Part shown: piece by piece, positions 36,155-45,381 of the stretch
Numbering within the stretch: the first letter of the stretch is position 1
Layout of the letters: every line of letters starts with the position of its first letter
Source of the DNA: Novosphingobium sp. JCM 18896
Lineage (GTDB): Bacteria > Pseudomonadota > Alphaproteobacteria > Sphingomonadales > Sphingomonadaceae
Assembly: GCF_025938095.1 (NCBI RefSeq)
Contig: NZ_JAPCZF010000001.1
Location: 372,001 to 436,000 of the forward strand
Direction of reading: 5' to 3'
DNA length: 64,000 nt
Notes under the pieces: generated by a model
Told to the model about the DNA's origin: nothing
Seen by the model: only the letters and a program-made list of their open reading frames with translations
Database searches by the model: none
Translations under genes and position numbers: made by a program

Positions 36155-37149
36155 AGGTCCACCAGTTGGGCATAGCCGCCGTCGAGCGCAAGCGCGGGTT
36201 CGGGCTGCCACCGGATTTGTTTGCCGCTGCGCCGCGCGAGGTTGTCGCGCCAGTCTGGGCGGACCGCGGCGAGCACCCCCGGATGCGCCGCGACGAGCAG
36301 CGCGCCGGCGCCGTCGATCCTTTCGGCCCGGCGCAGCAGCAGGCGTGCGGCGGCGCCGGTACGGTCGCGCGCGAGGCGATGGAGCAGCGATGGCCGTTCG
36401 AGCCGGGCGACGAGCTGGACGAAGCCGAAGCCGTTGATCGCGGTGCGCTCGTGCCGCCAGTCGGCGAGCGCCGTGGCCAGGCCCTCGTCGACCGCGCGGC
36501 GATCGGCCTTGTCGGACAGGGTCGGGAAATCGATGCCGATCGAGCCGGCCAGGTCGAAGCGGCGTATCGCATCCGCCACCGCAGGAATCGCCGCGAGCGC
36601 CAGCGCGTGCAGGGGCAGGGTGCCGTCGACGTCGATCAGGGTCATCGCCGGGGTCGGGCTGATCGTCAGGCTGCCACCGGCGAAGGCGATCTCGCCGCTC
36701 CAGGCCTCGGCGAACAGCGCGTCCCAGTCCGCGGACAGGTCGGCTTCGAAGCGTCGGACAACGCGTGCGGTCTCGCCCTCGCTGCGGAGCCGCTCGGCGA
36801 GCGTCGGGGCGGGGCGGGGCGGCTGCGTGGTCGGGCGTGCCTGCGCGCGCTTGAGGCGGCCGGTCTCGGCGATTGCGGCGCGGGTGATCACCGCGCGCAG
36901 CGGTGCGCCCTCGCTGGCCTCACGCGGAAGCTGGTCGACCAGCGCTTCCTCGCCGCTGGCGAAGCGCAGCAGGCCGCGCTTGGCGCCCGCCGTGCGCGCG
37001 ATCAGCACGGCATCCTCGACCTGTCCGGCCGCGAGCGGACCGGGCCAGTCGATGCGCGCGGCCCTGATCGCGCCGTTCTCGGTCAGGATCGCGCGGTGCT
37101 CGCCGATCCCTTCCTCGATCAGCCATTCGGGCCCGGCATTCCTAGGCAA
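36151..37149 (-). CDS. Short ribonuclease E/G-like protein
   Basis: A 332-residue protein related to the catalytic part of RNase E/G. It has a PREASEGAPLRAVITRAAIAE segment, and TLIDVDG carries the metal-binding Asp seen in the TLIDxNxG region of RNase E/G. It is much shorter than RNase G (about 490 residues): no full S1 domain and no CPxC zinc link are visible. It sits between maf (8 bp overlap) and yacG (4 bp overlap), an arrangement typical of sphingomonads. Activity on RNA is inferred only from relationship. Confidence 0.8.
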   Translation of the reverse strand: MPRNAGPEWLIEEGIGEHRAILTENGAIRAARIDWPGPLAAGQVEDAVLIARTAGAKRGLLRFASGEEALVDQLPREASEGAPLRAVITRAAIAETGRLKRAQARPTTQPPRPAPTLAERLRSEGETARVVRRFEADLSADWDALFAEAWSGEIAFAGGSLTISPTPAMTLIDVDGTLPLHALALAAIPAVADAIRRFDLAGSIGIDFPTLSDKADRRAVDEGLATALADWRHERTAINGFGFVQLVARLERPSLLHRLARDRTGAAARLLLRRAERIDGAGALLVAAHPGVLAAVRPDWRDNLARRSGKQIRWQPEPALALDGGYAQLVDL

Positions 37150-37717
37150 TTGCGAAGCCCGCGGCCTTGAGCAGCGCGCGTGTCTCGTAGAGCGGCAGGC
37201 CGACGACGCCCGAATGGCTGCCCTCGATCCAGGCGATCAGGCCTTCGGCGGCGCCCTGGATGGCGTAGCCGCCGGCCTTGCCGTGCCATTCGCCGCCGGC
37301 GATGTAGCCGTCGATCTCTTCGCGCGAGAGCGTCTTGAAGCGCACCACCGTCTCGGACAGGCGTTCGCGCAAGGTGCCGTCGGGCGCGCGCAGGGCCACG
37401 GCCGAGAGCACGCGGTGGCGGCGGCCCGACATGAGTTCGAGGCAGCGGCGCGCGGTTGCCTCGTCCTCGGCCTTGGGCAGGATTCGCCGGCCGAGCGCGA
37501 CGACGGTGTCGCCGGCGAGGACGTGTTCGCTGTCGCTCGCGGCGGCAAGTGCCTTCTCGCGCGCCATGCGCCGCGCATAGTCGCGCGGGACTTCGGCCTT
37601 GTGCGGGGTTTCGTCGATGTCGGCGGCGGCGATCCGCGCGGGTGCGATACCCAGGCGCGCGATCAGCTCGCGGCGGCGCGGACTGGCGGACGCGAGGACG
37701 AGCTGCAAAGCGCTCAT
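37142..37717 (-). CDS. maf: Maf family nucleotide pyrophosphatase
   Basis: A 191-residue protein of the Maf/HAM1-like fold: LVLASASPRRRELIARLG at the start, DETPHKAEVPRDYARRMAREKA, ADTVV-like LAGDTVVALG, SGRRHRVLSAVAL, and YIAGGEWHGKAGGYAIQG near the end. It hydrolyses non-canonical or modified nucleoside triphosphates (dTTP/UTP type). It lies 22 bp after infA on the same strand. Confidence 0.95.
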   Translation of the reverse strand: MSALQLVLASASPRRRELIARLGIAPARIAAADIDETPHKAEVPRDYARRMAREKALAAASDSEHVLAGDTVVALGRRILPKAEDEATARRCLELMSGRRHRVLSAVALRAPDGTLRERLSETVVRFKTLSREEIDGYIAGGEWHGKAGGYAIQGAAEGLIAWIEGSHSGVVGLPLYETRALLKAAGFAIA

Positions 37718-37739
37718 GCCCGCGCGATCCGATCAGAAA

Positions 37740-37985
37740 TCAATAGGAACCGGGGCCGCCGCGGCCGGGCATGAAGCGATAGGTGATACGGCCCTTGGTC
37801 AGGTCGTAAGGGGTAAGTTCGACGAGCACTTCGTCGCCCACCAGCACGCGAATACGGTTCTTGCGCATCTTGCCCGCGGTGTGGCCGAGGATCTCGTGAT
37901 CGTTTTCGAGCCGGACCCGGAACATGGCGTTGGGCAGCAGTTCGACCACTTGGCCACGCATTTCGAGGAGTTCTTCTTTCGCCAT
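37740..37985 (-). CDS. infA: Translation initiation factor IF-1
   Basis: An 81-residue S1/OB-fold protein starting [24 protein letters not shown], with [36 protein letters not shown]. It is slightly longer than the usual 72 residues because of a Gly-rich tail ([10 protein letters not shown]). IF-1 occupies the A site of the 30S subunit during initiation. It is the first gene of the infA-maf-RNase-yacG run. Confidence 0.97.
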   Translation of the reverse strand: MAKEELLEMRGQVVELLPNAMFRVRLENDHEILGHTAGKMRKNRIRVLVGDEVLVELTPYDLTKGRITYRFMPGRGGPGSY

Positions 37986-38218
37986 CGGCGATCGGTTTCC
38001 ACTTCTTATGTCTGGATAATGCGGCGCGCCATAGCTCCGGGCGCGCCAAAAGGAAAGCCTTTGGCGGTCATCTCGCCTTCAGCCCAAATCTATTACGCGC
38101 GAGTGTATCGGCAGCGTGACAATTTGATACCCGGCGCCGGCTTGTGCCGCAGGTCGGTGTCGAGCATTTGCCGGAGCCGGAGAGGGACCTGACCGACTTT
38201 CAGGGTGGAGGATTTCGT

Positions 38219-40795
38219 TTGCGTCCCTTGGTACTTGTCCCGCTTGTCGTTCTGGCTGCGCCCGCCTGGGCACAGGATGCGTCGCCGGTCGAATCCGCGC
38301 CGGCCGATGCCCCCGACGACGAAGTCCTGATCGATTCCGAGACCGGCGAGGAAATCCGCGCGATCGGCGACGAGATCCTCGTCGTGGCGACGCGCATCAA
38401 GGGCCAGGTCGAAGCGCCGCAGGCGCCGTTGCTCGTGCTCGACGAGGCGGATATCTCGTCCTACGGTTCGGCCTCGCTCAGCGAACTGCTCGATCAGTTG
38501 AGCCCGCAGACCGGCTCGGGCCGCGGTCGTGGTTCGGGCGGCCCGGTGGTCCTGCTCAACGGCCGCCGCATCTCGGGCTTCCGCGAGATCCAGGACCTGC
38601 CGCCCGAAGCGATCCGGCGCATGGAAATCCTGCCCGAGGAAGTGGCGCTGCGCTATGGCTATCCGGCCAACCAGCGCGTGGTGAATTTCATCCTCAAGGA
38701 CAATTTCGCCAGCAAGACCGTGGCGGTCGAATACGAGCCGTCGACCCACGGCGGCACCGCCGACAGCGAGCTCGAGGCCGGTACGGCAGTGATCGCCGGG
38801 CAGAAGCGCTTCCACCTGCACGGCCGGATCAACGATACGACGATGCTGACCGAGGCCGAGCGCGACGTGATCCAGACCTCGGGCAACCTGCCGACGGTGG
38901 CCGGCGATCCCGATCCCGCGGCGTTCCGCTCGCTGGTCGGCGCCAGCCGCAAATACGGTCTCAACGGCACCTGGTCCACGGCCTTCGGTGAGGGGCCGAA
39001 AGCCTCGGCCTTCACGATCAACGGCGCGCTGACGCGGACCGACAGCCGCTCGCTCAACGGGCTCGACACGATCGAGCTCGTCGGGCCTGGCGGCGCGGCC
39101 GAACTGCGCAGCCTGCCCGACGCGCTCGAGCGCCGCTCACACGCGACGGCGTTCCAGAGCGGGCTGGTGTTCAACAAGCCGCTCGGTGGCTTCAACCTCA
39201 CCGCGACCGCCGACGGCGGCTATACCGATACGCGTTCGACGATCGACCAGCCGCGCAGCGCCGCCGCGCTCTCGCCCTTGGTCAGTGCCGCGCTGGCGGG
39301 CAATCTCGCGATCGACGGGCCGCTGCCCACGGTCGCCCCGGGCCAGACCGATCGCGCGCGTTCGCAGGACTATAGCCTGACCTCGCTGGCCACGCTGTCG
39401 GGCACGCCGTTCCGCCTGCCCGCGGGCGAGGCCTCGCTGACGGTCAAGGGCGGCTTCTCCTATACGCGCACCGACAGCAACGACACCCGCACTGCGCGCG
39501 ACACCAGCTTCGATCGCAGCAATGCCTCGACCGGCCTGAACCTCGGCGTGCCGCTGACCAGCCGCAAGAACGGCGTGCTCGGCGCGGTTGGCGACTTGTC
39601 GCTGAACCTGAGCCTGGGCCTCAGCCACCTGTCGGACTTCGGCACGCTCAAGGACTGGAGCGCCGGGCTGACCTGGGCGCCGACCGAGAAGCTGAACTTC
39701 CAGGCGAGCTACCTGGTAGACGAGGCCGCGCCGTCGCTGAGCCAGCTCGGCAGCCCGACGGTGCTGTCGTCGAACGTCGTCGTCTACGACTTCACGCGCG
39801 GCGAGACCGCGCTGGTGACGGTCCTCACCGGCGGTAATCCCGATCTCGTGCGCGAGAAGCAGCGCGACTGGAAGTTCTCGGGCAACTGGCAGCTGCCGTT
39901 CCTCAAGAACTCCAACCTGATCGTCGAATATTTCCGCAACCGTTCGACCGACGTCACCCAGGATTTCCCGCTGCTCACCCCCGCGATCGAGGCGGCCTTC
40001 CCGGGCCGCGTGGTGCGCGATGGGGCCGGGCAGCTCGTCGCGATCGATCGTCGGCCGGTGACCTTCAGCGAGGTCAAGAGCTCGCGGATCCGCTGGGGCT
40101 TCAACATCTCTGGCACGATCGGCAAGCCGCAACCGCAGGGGCGCCAGGGCATGATGGGCATGATGGGCCCCTGCGGACCGCGCGGTCCTGGGGCTGGGGC
40201 GCCCGGTGGTGCTCGGCCAGGTGGTATGGGGGGAGGCGGCATGGGGCGCGGACCCGGCGGCGGTGGTCGCGGCTTCGGCCCCGGCGGACCGGGCGCGCAG
40301 CCCGGCAACGGCCAGGGCCGCTGGAACCTGTCGCTGTTCCACAAGGTCGAGCTGACCAATACGGTGCTCGTCGCGCCGGGCGGTCCGGTGCTCGACCTGC
40401 TCGACGGATCGGCGCTGACCGCTGGCGGCGTCGCGCGCCATGGTATCGAGCTGGAGGGCGGCCTGTTCCACAAGGGCTTCGGCCTGCGCGCCAACGGCGA
40501 CTGGTCGTCGCCGGTCACGGTCCGCGCCACCGGGGCGCCGGGCAGCTCGGACCTGCGCTTCGGCAGCGTGTTCAAGCTGAATCTGCGCGCCTTCGTGAAC
40601 TTCGATCAGCGCAAGAAACTGATCGAGGACGTGCCCTTCCTCAAGGGCACGCGTCTGTCGCTCACGGTCGACAATATGTTCGATTCGCGTCAGCGGGTGA
40701 CCGACCAGACGGGCGCGGTGCCGCTCAGCTATCAGCTCGACTATCGCGATCCCAAGGGGCGCGTCGTCGGCATCGATTTTCGCAAGATGTTCTGA
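38219..40795 (+). CDS. TonB-dependent receptor-like outer-membrane protein with Gly/Met-rich insert
   Basis: An 858-residue protein. The start is the TTG at 38219: it follows a perfect GGAGG at 38207-38211 and begins a clean signal peptide (LRPLVLVPLVVLAAPAWAQ), whereas the frame's ATG at 38144 gives a charged leader. A plug-like domain (about 60-190; VATRIKGQVEAPQAPLLVLDEADI, GGPVVLLNGRRISGF, EILPEEVALRYGYPANQRVVNFIL) precedes a barrel ending in DFRKMF. A low-complexity Gly/Met/Pro/Arg block occupies about residues 639-700. The canonical TonB box is weak, so it may act in something other than classical uptake. Confidence 0.86.
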   Translation: MRPLVLVPLVVLAAPAWAQDASPVESAPADAPDDEVLIDSETGEEIRAIGDEILVVATRIKGQVEAPQAPLLVLDEADISSYGSASLSELLDQLSPQTGSGRGRGSGGPVVLLNGRRISGFREIQDLPPEAIRRMEILPEEVALRYGYPANQRVVNFILKDNFASKTVAVEYEPSTHGGTADSELEAGTAVIAGQKRFHLHGRINDTTMLTEAERDVIQTSGNLPTVAGDPDPAAFRSLVGASRKYGLNGTWSTAFGEGPKASAFTINGALTRTDSRSLNGLDTIELVGPGGAAELRSLPDALERRSHATAFQSGLVFNKPLGGFNLTATADGGYTDTRSTIDQPRSAAALSPLVSAALAGNLAIDGPLPTVAPGQTDRARSQDYSLTSLATLSGTPFRLPAGEASLTVKGGFSYTRTDSNDTRTARDTSFDRSNASTGLNLGVPLTSRKNGVLGAVGDLSLNLSLGLSHLSDFGTLKDWSAGLTWAPTEKLNFQASYLVDEAAPSLSQLGSPTVLSSNVVVYDFTRGETALVTVLTGGNPDLVREKQRDWKFSGNWQLPFLKNSNLIVEYFRNRSTDVTQDFPLLTPAIEAAFPGRVVRDGAGQLVAIDRRPVTFSEVKSSRIRWGFNISGTIGKPQPQGRQGMMGMMGPCGPRGPGAGAPGGARPGGMGGGGMGRGPGGGGRGFGPGGPGAQPGNGQGRWNLSLFHKVELTNTVLVAPGGPVLDLLDGSALTAGGVARHGIELEGGLFHKGFGLRANGDWSSPVTVRATGAPGSSDLRFGSVFKLNLRAFVNFDQRKKLIEDVPFLKGTRLSLTVDNMFDSRQRVTDQTGAVPLSYQLDYRDPKGRVVGIDFRKMF

Positions 40796-40989
40796 ACTCC
40801 GGAGATTCTTTCGGTGGAGCCTCAAGGCCTCGCCGGAAGAAGTTCGACGGGCCGAGCGGACGGCAACGCTTTGCCGCTCCGGCAAGCCAACCGGCACTTA
40901 ATTTCCGCTTCCGGCTGCCGCTCTAGTATTCGGCAGCCGCATCGAACTTTCTCGGTCGGCACCTTCGGGTCTACACACGGGAATTTCGC

Positions 40990-41814
40990 ATGGCTGTTAT
41001 TAACACCAACATTGGCGCGATGAAAGCGGCTAACGCCGGTAACTCGGCCGCCAAGGCTCTGGGCAACGCGATGGAGCGTCTGTCGACCGGCAAGCGCATC
41101 AACAGCGCCAAGGACGACGCGGCCGGTCTCGCGATCGCCACGACCATGACCTCGCAGGTCCGCGGCATGACGCAGGCCATCCGCAACGCCAACGACGGCA
41201 TCGCCCTCGCTCAGACCGCCGACGGCGCGCTGAACGAAGTCACCAACATGCTGCAGCGCGTTCGTGAACTGTCGATCCAGTCGAAGTCGGGCACCTACCA
41301 GTCGTCGGACCGCACCAACCTGCAGGCCGAAGTCACCGAACTGACCTCGCAGATCGACGACATCCTGACCAACACCAAGTTCAACGGCGTGACGCTGTTC
41401 GACAAGACCTCGACCGGTTCGGTCTCGGTGACCATCCAGGCCGGTTCGGACTCGACGAACACGATCGCTCTGAACATCAAGGGCATCGACGGCACCAAGG
41501 TCAACGCGACCGCTCTCGACGTTTCGAGCGCTTCGGCTGCTGGCACGACGATCGGCAACGTCGACTCGGCGCTCGCTTCGATCAACACCACCCGCGCTTC
41601 GCTGGGTGCCAGCCAGAGCCGCCTGGAATCGGCGGTCAACAACCTGACCAACAACGTGACGAACCTGTCCGACGCCCGCAGCCGCATCGAGGACGCCGAC
41701 TACTCGGCCGAAACGACCGCGCTCGCCAAGGCCCAGATCGTCAGCCAGGCTTCGACGGCCATGCTCTCGCAGGCCAACCAGTCGGCCCAGGGCGTCCTCT
41801 CGCTGCTCCGCTAA
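40990..41814 (+). CDS. fliC: Flagellin
   Basis: A 274-residue flagellin with intact N-terminal D0/D1 ([16 protein letters not shown]…[24 protein letters not shown]…[40 protein letters not shown]) and C-terminal D1/D0 ([45 protein letters not shown]). The central domain is very short, as in compact alphaproteobacterial flagellins. No other flagellar gene is nearby. Codon use is strongly biased, as expected for an abundant protein. The promoter class could not be decided. Confidence 0.96.
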   Translation: MAVINTNIGAMKAANAGNSAAKALGNAMERLSTGKRINSAKDDAAGLAIATTMTSQVRGMTQAIRNANDGIALAQTADGALNEVTNMLQRVRELSIQSKSGTYQSSDRTNLQAEVTELTSQIDDILTNTKFNGVTLFDKTSTGSVSVTIQAGSDSTNTIALNIKGIDGTKVNATALDVSSASAAGTTIGNVDSALASINTTRASLGASQSRLESAVNNLTNNVTNLSDARSRIEDADYSAETTALAKAQIVSQASTAMLSQANQSAQGVLSLLR

Positions 41815-42163
41815 GAGCACCGACGAGACCGAATACCTTAACGACTACATAACCGATTGATCGACTGCCGCGGGTCCCTTCCCCGCGAAACATGAAGAGC
41901 CCGGCGCCCTAGCCATGTCCGTCGGGCTCATCATCTCCGCGATCAGAGCGCGACTAGTTCCCGCGCTCCCGCCGGAAGCAGAACATCGACAGGACAATCA
42001 AGCCGGTCCCTTCCCGGCACTCGAGCTCGGTGGCCGCCATGACCACCGGGCTCTTTCTTTTGGGGTGGCGCGGGCAGGGCAGCCGGTTTCGCTCCCGGCC
42101 TGAATCGTGGACGAGGCGCGGGCGCCTCTCCCCAAGCTCGCCCGAACGCCCTATCTGGCCTGC
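41815..42163. other. Intergenic region after flagellin, with hairpins
   Basis: A 349 bp gap. At 41869-41887 a 6 bp stem (CGCGGG/CCCGCG, 7-base loop) follows the flagellin stop and may terminate transcription, although no T-run follows it. GAGCCCG and CGGGCTC near 41900-41930 can also pair over a long loop. A 28-codon frame on the minus strand (about 41954-42040) has no convincing support. The uvrC frame is open from 42107, but ATG 42164 is preferred. Confidence 0.4.
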
Positions 42164-44107
42164 ATGGCCCGTACCCCCGCCGGAACTCCCCACGACCCCC
42201 GAGGCGCCGAACGCTTCAACGAGGATCGCGCGACCTACACCGTGCGCGGCTCGGACCAGCCCGACATCGACGCTGGCGTCGCGGCGATCCGCGAGACCGT
42301 GCGGACCCTGCCGGCGCGGCCCGGGGTCTATCGCATGCAGGACGCGCGTGGCGAAGTGCTCTACGTCGGCAAGGCGCGCGTGCTGCGCAATCGCGTGGCC
42401 AATTACACCCAGGTCGATCGGCTGCCGCTGCGCCTGAAGCGCATGGTCAGTCAGACACGGTCGATGACGATCGTCACGACCAATTCGGAAGCCGAGGCGC
42501 TGCTGCTCGAGGCGCAGCTGATCAAGCGCTTCCGGCCTGCCTACAATGTGCTCTTGCGCGACGACAAGAGCTTCCCCTTCATCCTGCTGCGCGCCGATCA
42601 CGCCTTCCCGCGGATCACCAAGCACCGCGGCGCGCGCAAGGCCGCGGGCAACTATTACGGGCCCTTCGCCAGCGCCGGTTCGGTCAACACGACGATCAAC
42701 GCGCTGCAGAAGCTGTTCCTGCTGCGCAGCTGCACCGACAGCTTCTTCAGCCGGCGCGATCGCCCCTGCCTGCTCTACCAGATCAAGCGCTGCTCGGCGC
42801 CCTGTGTCGGCCGGATCGACGAGGCCGGCTATGCCGAGCTCGTCAGCGAGGCCAAGGACTTCCTCGGCGGCAAGAACCAGGCCGTGCAGAAGAAGATCGA
42901 GGCGCAGATGGCCGAGGCGGCCGAGGCGCTCGATTTCGAGCGCGCGGCCATGCTGCGCGACCGGCTGCGCGCCGCGACCTTCATCCAGGGCAGCCAGGCG
43001 ATCAACGCCGAAGGGCTGCAGAACGCCGACATCTTCGCCATGGCCTGCAAGGGCGGACAGGTCGCGGTCCAGGCCTTCTTCATCCGCGGCGGCCAGAACT
43101 GGGGGCACCGCGCCTTCTTCCCGACGCATACCGAGGGGCTGTCCGAGGAGGACGTGCTGACCGCGTTCCTCGCGCAGTTCTACGAGGAGGTGCCGCCGGC
43201 GCGGACGATCCTGATCGATCGGGCGCTGCCCGAGGCCGAGCTCGTCGCCGAGGCCTTCCGCGAGGCGGCGGGTGGCAAGGTCGAGATCTCGGTGCCGCAG
43301 CGCGGCGATCGCAAGCGGCTGATCCAGCAGGCGACGCGCAATGCGGTCGAAGCGCTCGACCGGCGGCTCGCCGAGAGCGGCACCAAGGCCAAGATCATGC
43401 GCGAGGTGGCCGACTTCTTCGAGCTGCCCGAAGTGCCGCAACGGATCGAGATCTACGACAACAGCCATATCCAGGGTACCCACGCGCTCGGCGCGATGGT
43501 GGTCGCGGGGCCCGAGGGCTTCCTCAACGGCCAGTACCGCAAGTTCAACATCAAGACCGCGCAGACCAACGACGACTTCGGCATGATGCGCGAGGTCATG
43601 GCGCGCCGCTTCGGCAAGGCCATGACCGAGGATCCCGACCGCCAGAGCGGCACCTGGCCCGATCTCGTGCTGATCGACGGCGGCAAGGGGCAGATGTCGG
43701 CGGTGCGCGAGGTGATCGAGGAACTCGGGGTCGAGGACCTGCCGCTGATCTCGATCGCCAAGGGGCCGCACCACGGGCGCGAGGGGCGCGAGGTGTTCCA
43801 CTTCCCCGACGGCCGCGAGAAGATGCTGCCGGTCAATTCGCCGGTGCTGTTCTACCTGCAGCGGCTGCGCGACGAGGCGCACCGCTTCGCGATCGGCGCG
43901 CACCGCGCCAAGCGCAGCCGTGCGATCACCGCGTCACCGCTCGACGAGATCCCCGGCATCGGCCCGGCGCGCAAGCGCGCGCTGCTGCTGCATTTCGGCA
44001 CGGCGGGGAAGGTGCGCGCGGCGAGCCTCCAGGACCTGCAGCGCGCGCCCGGCGTCAGCGCCGCGGTGGCGCAGACGATCTACGATTTCTATCACCCCAA
44101 CGGCTAA
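42164..44107 (+). CDS. uvrC: Excinuclease ABC subunit C
   Basis: A 647-residue nucleotide excision repair nuclease. It has a GIY-YIG domain (PARPGVYRMQDARGEVLYVGKARVLRNRVANY), a YYGPFASAGSVN motif, a Cys-containing region (RPCLLYQIKRCSAPCVGRI), a UVR domain (KIEAQMAEAAEALDFERAAMLRDRL), the RNase-H-like nuclease (EIYDNSHIQGTHALGAMVVAGPEGF…LVLIDGGKGQMSA) and C-terminal helix-hairpin-helix (DEIPGIGPARKRALLLHFGTAGKVRAAS). It makes both incisions with UvrB. A GTG at 42107 would add 19 residues. Confidence 0.97.
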   Translation: MARTPAGTPHDPRGAERFNEDRATYTVRGSDQPDIDAGVAAIRETVRTLPARPGVYRMQDARGEVLYVGKARVLRNRVANYTQVDRLPLRLKRMVSQTRSMTIVTTNSEAEALLLEAQLIKRFRPAYNVLLRDDKSFPFILLRADHAFPRITKHRGARKAAGNYYGPFASAGSVNTTINALQKLFLLRSCTDSFFSRRDRPCLLYQIKRCSAPCVGRIDEAGYAELVSEAKDFLGGKNQAVQKKIEAQMAEAAEALDFERAAMLRDRLRAATFIQGSQAINAEGLQNADIFAMACKGGQVAVQAFFIRGGQNWGHRAFFPTHTEGLSEEDVLTAFLAQFYEEVPPARTILIDRALPEAELVAEAFREAAGGKVEISVPQRGDRKRLIQQATRNAVEALDRRLAESGTKAKIMREVADFFELPEVPQRIEIYDNSHIQGTHALGAMVVAGPEGFLNGQYRKFNIKTAQTNDDFGMMREVMARRFGKAMTEDPDRQSGTWPDLVLIDGGKGQMSAVREVIEELGVEDLPLISIAKGPHHGREGREVFHFPDGREKMLPVNSPVLFYLQRLRDEAHRFAIGAHRAKRSRAITASPLDEIPGIGPARKRALLLHFGTAGKVRAASLQDLQRAPGVSAAVAQTIYDFYHPNG

Positions 44108-44125
44108 GGCTCGGGCGGCTAGGGA

Positions 44126-45244
44126 TCAGGCGATCATCAGCATCTCGGGCGCGACGCCGACCCATTCGACATAGGACGGCGGGCTCATCCAGGGCATTCT
44201 GGTCTTGCCGCGGAAGCGGCGCAGCAGGTCGGTGAAGCCGCTGACTTCTGCCTCGAACTCGATCTGCGAGACGCGGTTGTCGTCGAGCAGGCGGGGCAGG
44301 GCGAGCAGGTTCGCGCCCTTGCGCGCGAGCCCCGGCTGGCAGGTGGTAGCGCTGCGGATTTCTGCGTCTTCGAGCACCGGTCGATGGGTGTGGTGCCACT
44401 CGCCGCTCGGATAGCAGAAGTGATCGAGCGCGCGGCCGAGCACGGGCGCGATCGCCGCGCGATTGTCGCGCAGTTCGCCCGCCGCGGCGACCGGGCATTC
44501 GGGGAACTGGTGGCGGTGGGTGTGGAGCTCGATCGCCATGCCCGCGGCTTCGAGCTCGCGCGCTTCCTCGGGCGAGATCAGGTTGAACAGGCGGCGGTCG
44601 CGGATGCGCGCGTAGTCAACGCCGAGGGCTTCGCCGAGCCGCTGCGACAGCGCCACGCGCCCGTCCTCGTCGAGGGCCGCCGTGCCGTGCGCGAAGATCT
44701 GCGCGCTGGCCGCGACGCGGTTCTCGGGGGTGAGGGGCAGTGCCGTGGCCTGGGCGAGCGCCGGCACGCCGAGCCGCGACAGATCGACCTCGTGCTTCGG
44801 CGACTTCCAGCACATGTAGTCGACCGCGAGTTGGAAGATCGGGGTCGCCTTCTCGAAATAGTAGGAGGTCAGGTAGAGCGTCGAGGGAAAGTCGTAACGG
44901 CTCAGCACCTCGCGCGCGACGGCGTGGACGCTGTGGAAGCCGTCGTCGATCGTGATCGTCACGGGATCGCGCGGCAGTTTGCCGCTTGCAAGCCGATCGA
45001 CCGCCTCGCCGAGCGGCAGGACGGTATAGCCGTGGTCCCTCAGATAGCGCATGCGCCGGTCGAAGAAGTCGCGTCCGACGAATAGCGAGCCGCGGAACCG
45101 GTCCTCGTCGTCGAGCACGAAGCCGTGGTAGCAGAGGATGCGCAGATCGAAGCGCGTGAGGTGACGCGCCAGCGCGAAAAGGCCCGCCAGCTTGCAGATA
45201 TGAAATATCGCGAGGATCAACCGTCGCTTTATCACTGCCGCCAC
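44126..45244 (-). CDS. Polysaccharide deacetylase family protein
   Basis: A 372-residue NodB-like carbohydrate esterase. The metal-binding Asp pair is in VTITIDDGFHSVH and the His pair in IELHTHRHQFP, with CYHGF near the N-terminus and CYPSGEW for the third conserved motif. An N-terminal hydrophobic stretch (LILAIFHICKLAGLFALA) may anchor it in the membrane. Such enzymes deacetylate cell-surface sugars or lipid-linked glycans. It converges on uvrC and stands alone. Confidence 0.92.
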   Translation of the reverse strand: MAAVIKRRLILAIFHICKLAGLFALARHLTRFDLRILCYHGFVLDDEDRFRGSLFVGRDFFDRRMRYLRDHGYTVLPLGEAVDRLASGKLPRDPVTITIDDGFHSVHAVAREVLSRYDFPSTLYLTSYYFEKATPIFQLAVDYMCWKSPKHEVDLSRLGVPALAQATALPLTPENRVAASAQIFAHGTAALDEDGRVALSQRLGEALGVDYARIRDRRLFNLISPEEARELEAAGMAIELHTHRHQFPECPVAAAGELRDNRAAIAPVLGRALDHFCYPSGEWHHTHRPVLEDAEIRSATTCQPGLARKGANLLALPRLLDDNRVSQIEFEAEVSGFTDLLRRFRGKTRMPWMSPPSYVEWVGVAPEMLMIA

Positions 45245-45381
45245 CCGTATTCCCGGCGGGGCATCCCTGATAAGCCCCGAGAGGCTTCGGCCTATAGGTC
45301 GAACGGTTAAACAACCGCTGTTTTTCGGGCTAAGATGCGGCCCGGAAACACTTTATTGCAATTGGCCGGGATCGGCGGAAT

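Noticed and set aside
40890..40910. Possible sigma-54 promoter (CGGCAC…TTCC) before flagellin
   Set aside because: The -12 GC is missing at the required spacing from the -24 GG, so the match is not acceptable.
41954..42040. 28-codon minus-strand frame after flagellin (MAATELECREGTG…)
   Set aside because: It looks peptide-like but has only a weak AAGAAAGAG upstream and no known homologue that I can recall; not enough support.
45304..45325. CGGTT/AACCG hairpin followed by a T-run on the plus strand
   Set aside because: No plus-strand gene ends just before it; the genes on both sides are on the minus strand, where no T-run follows.
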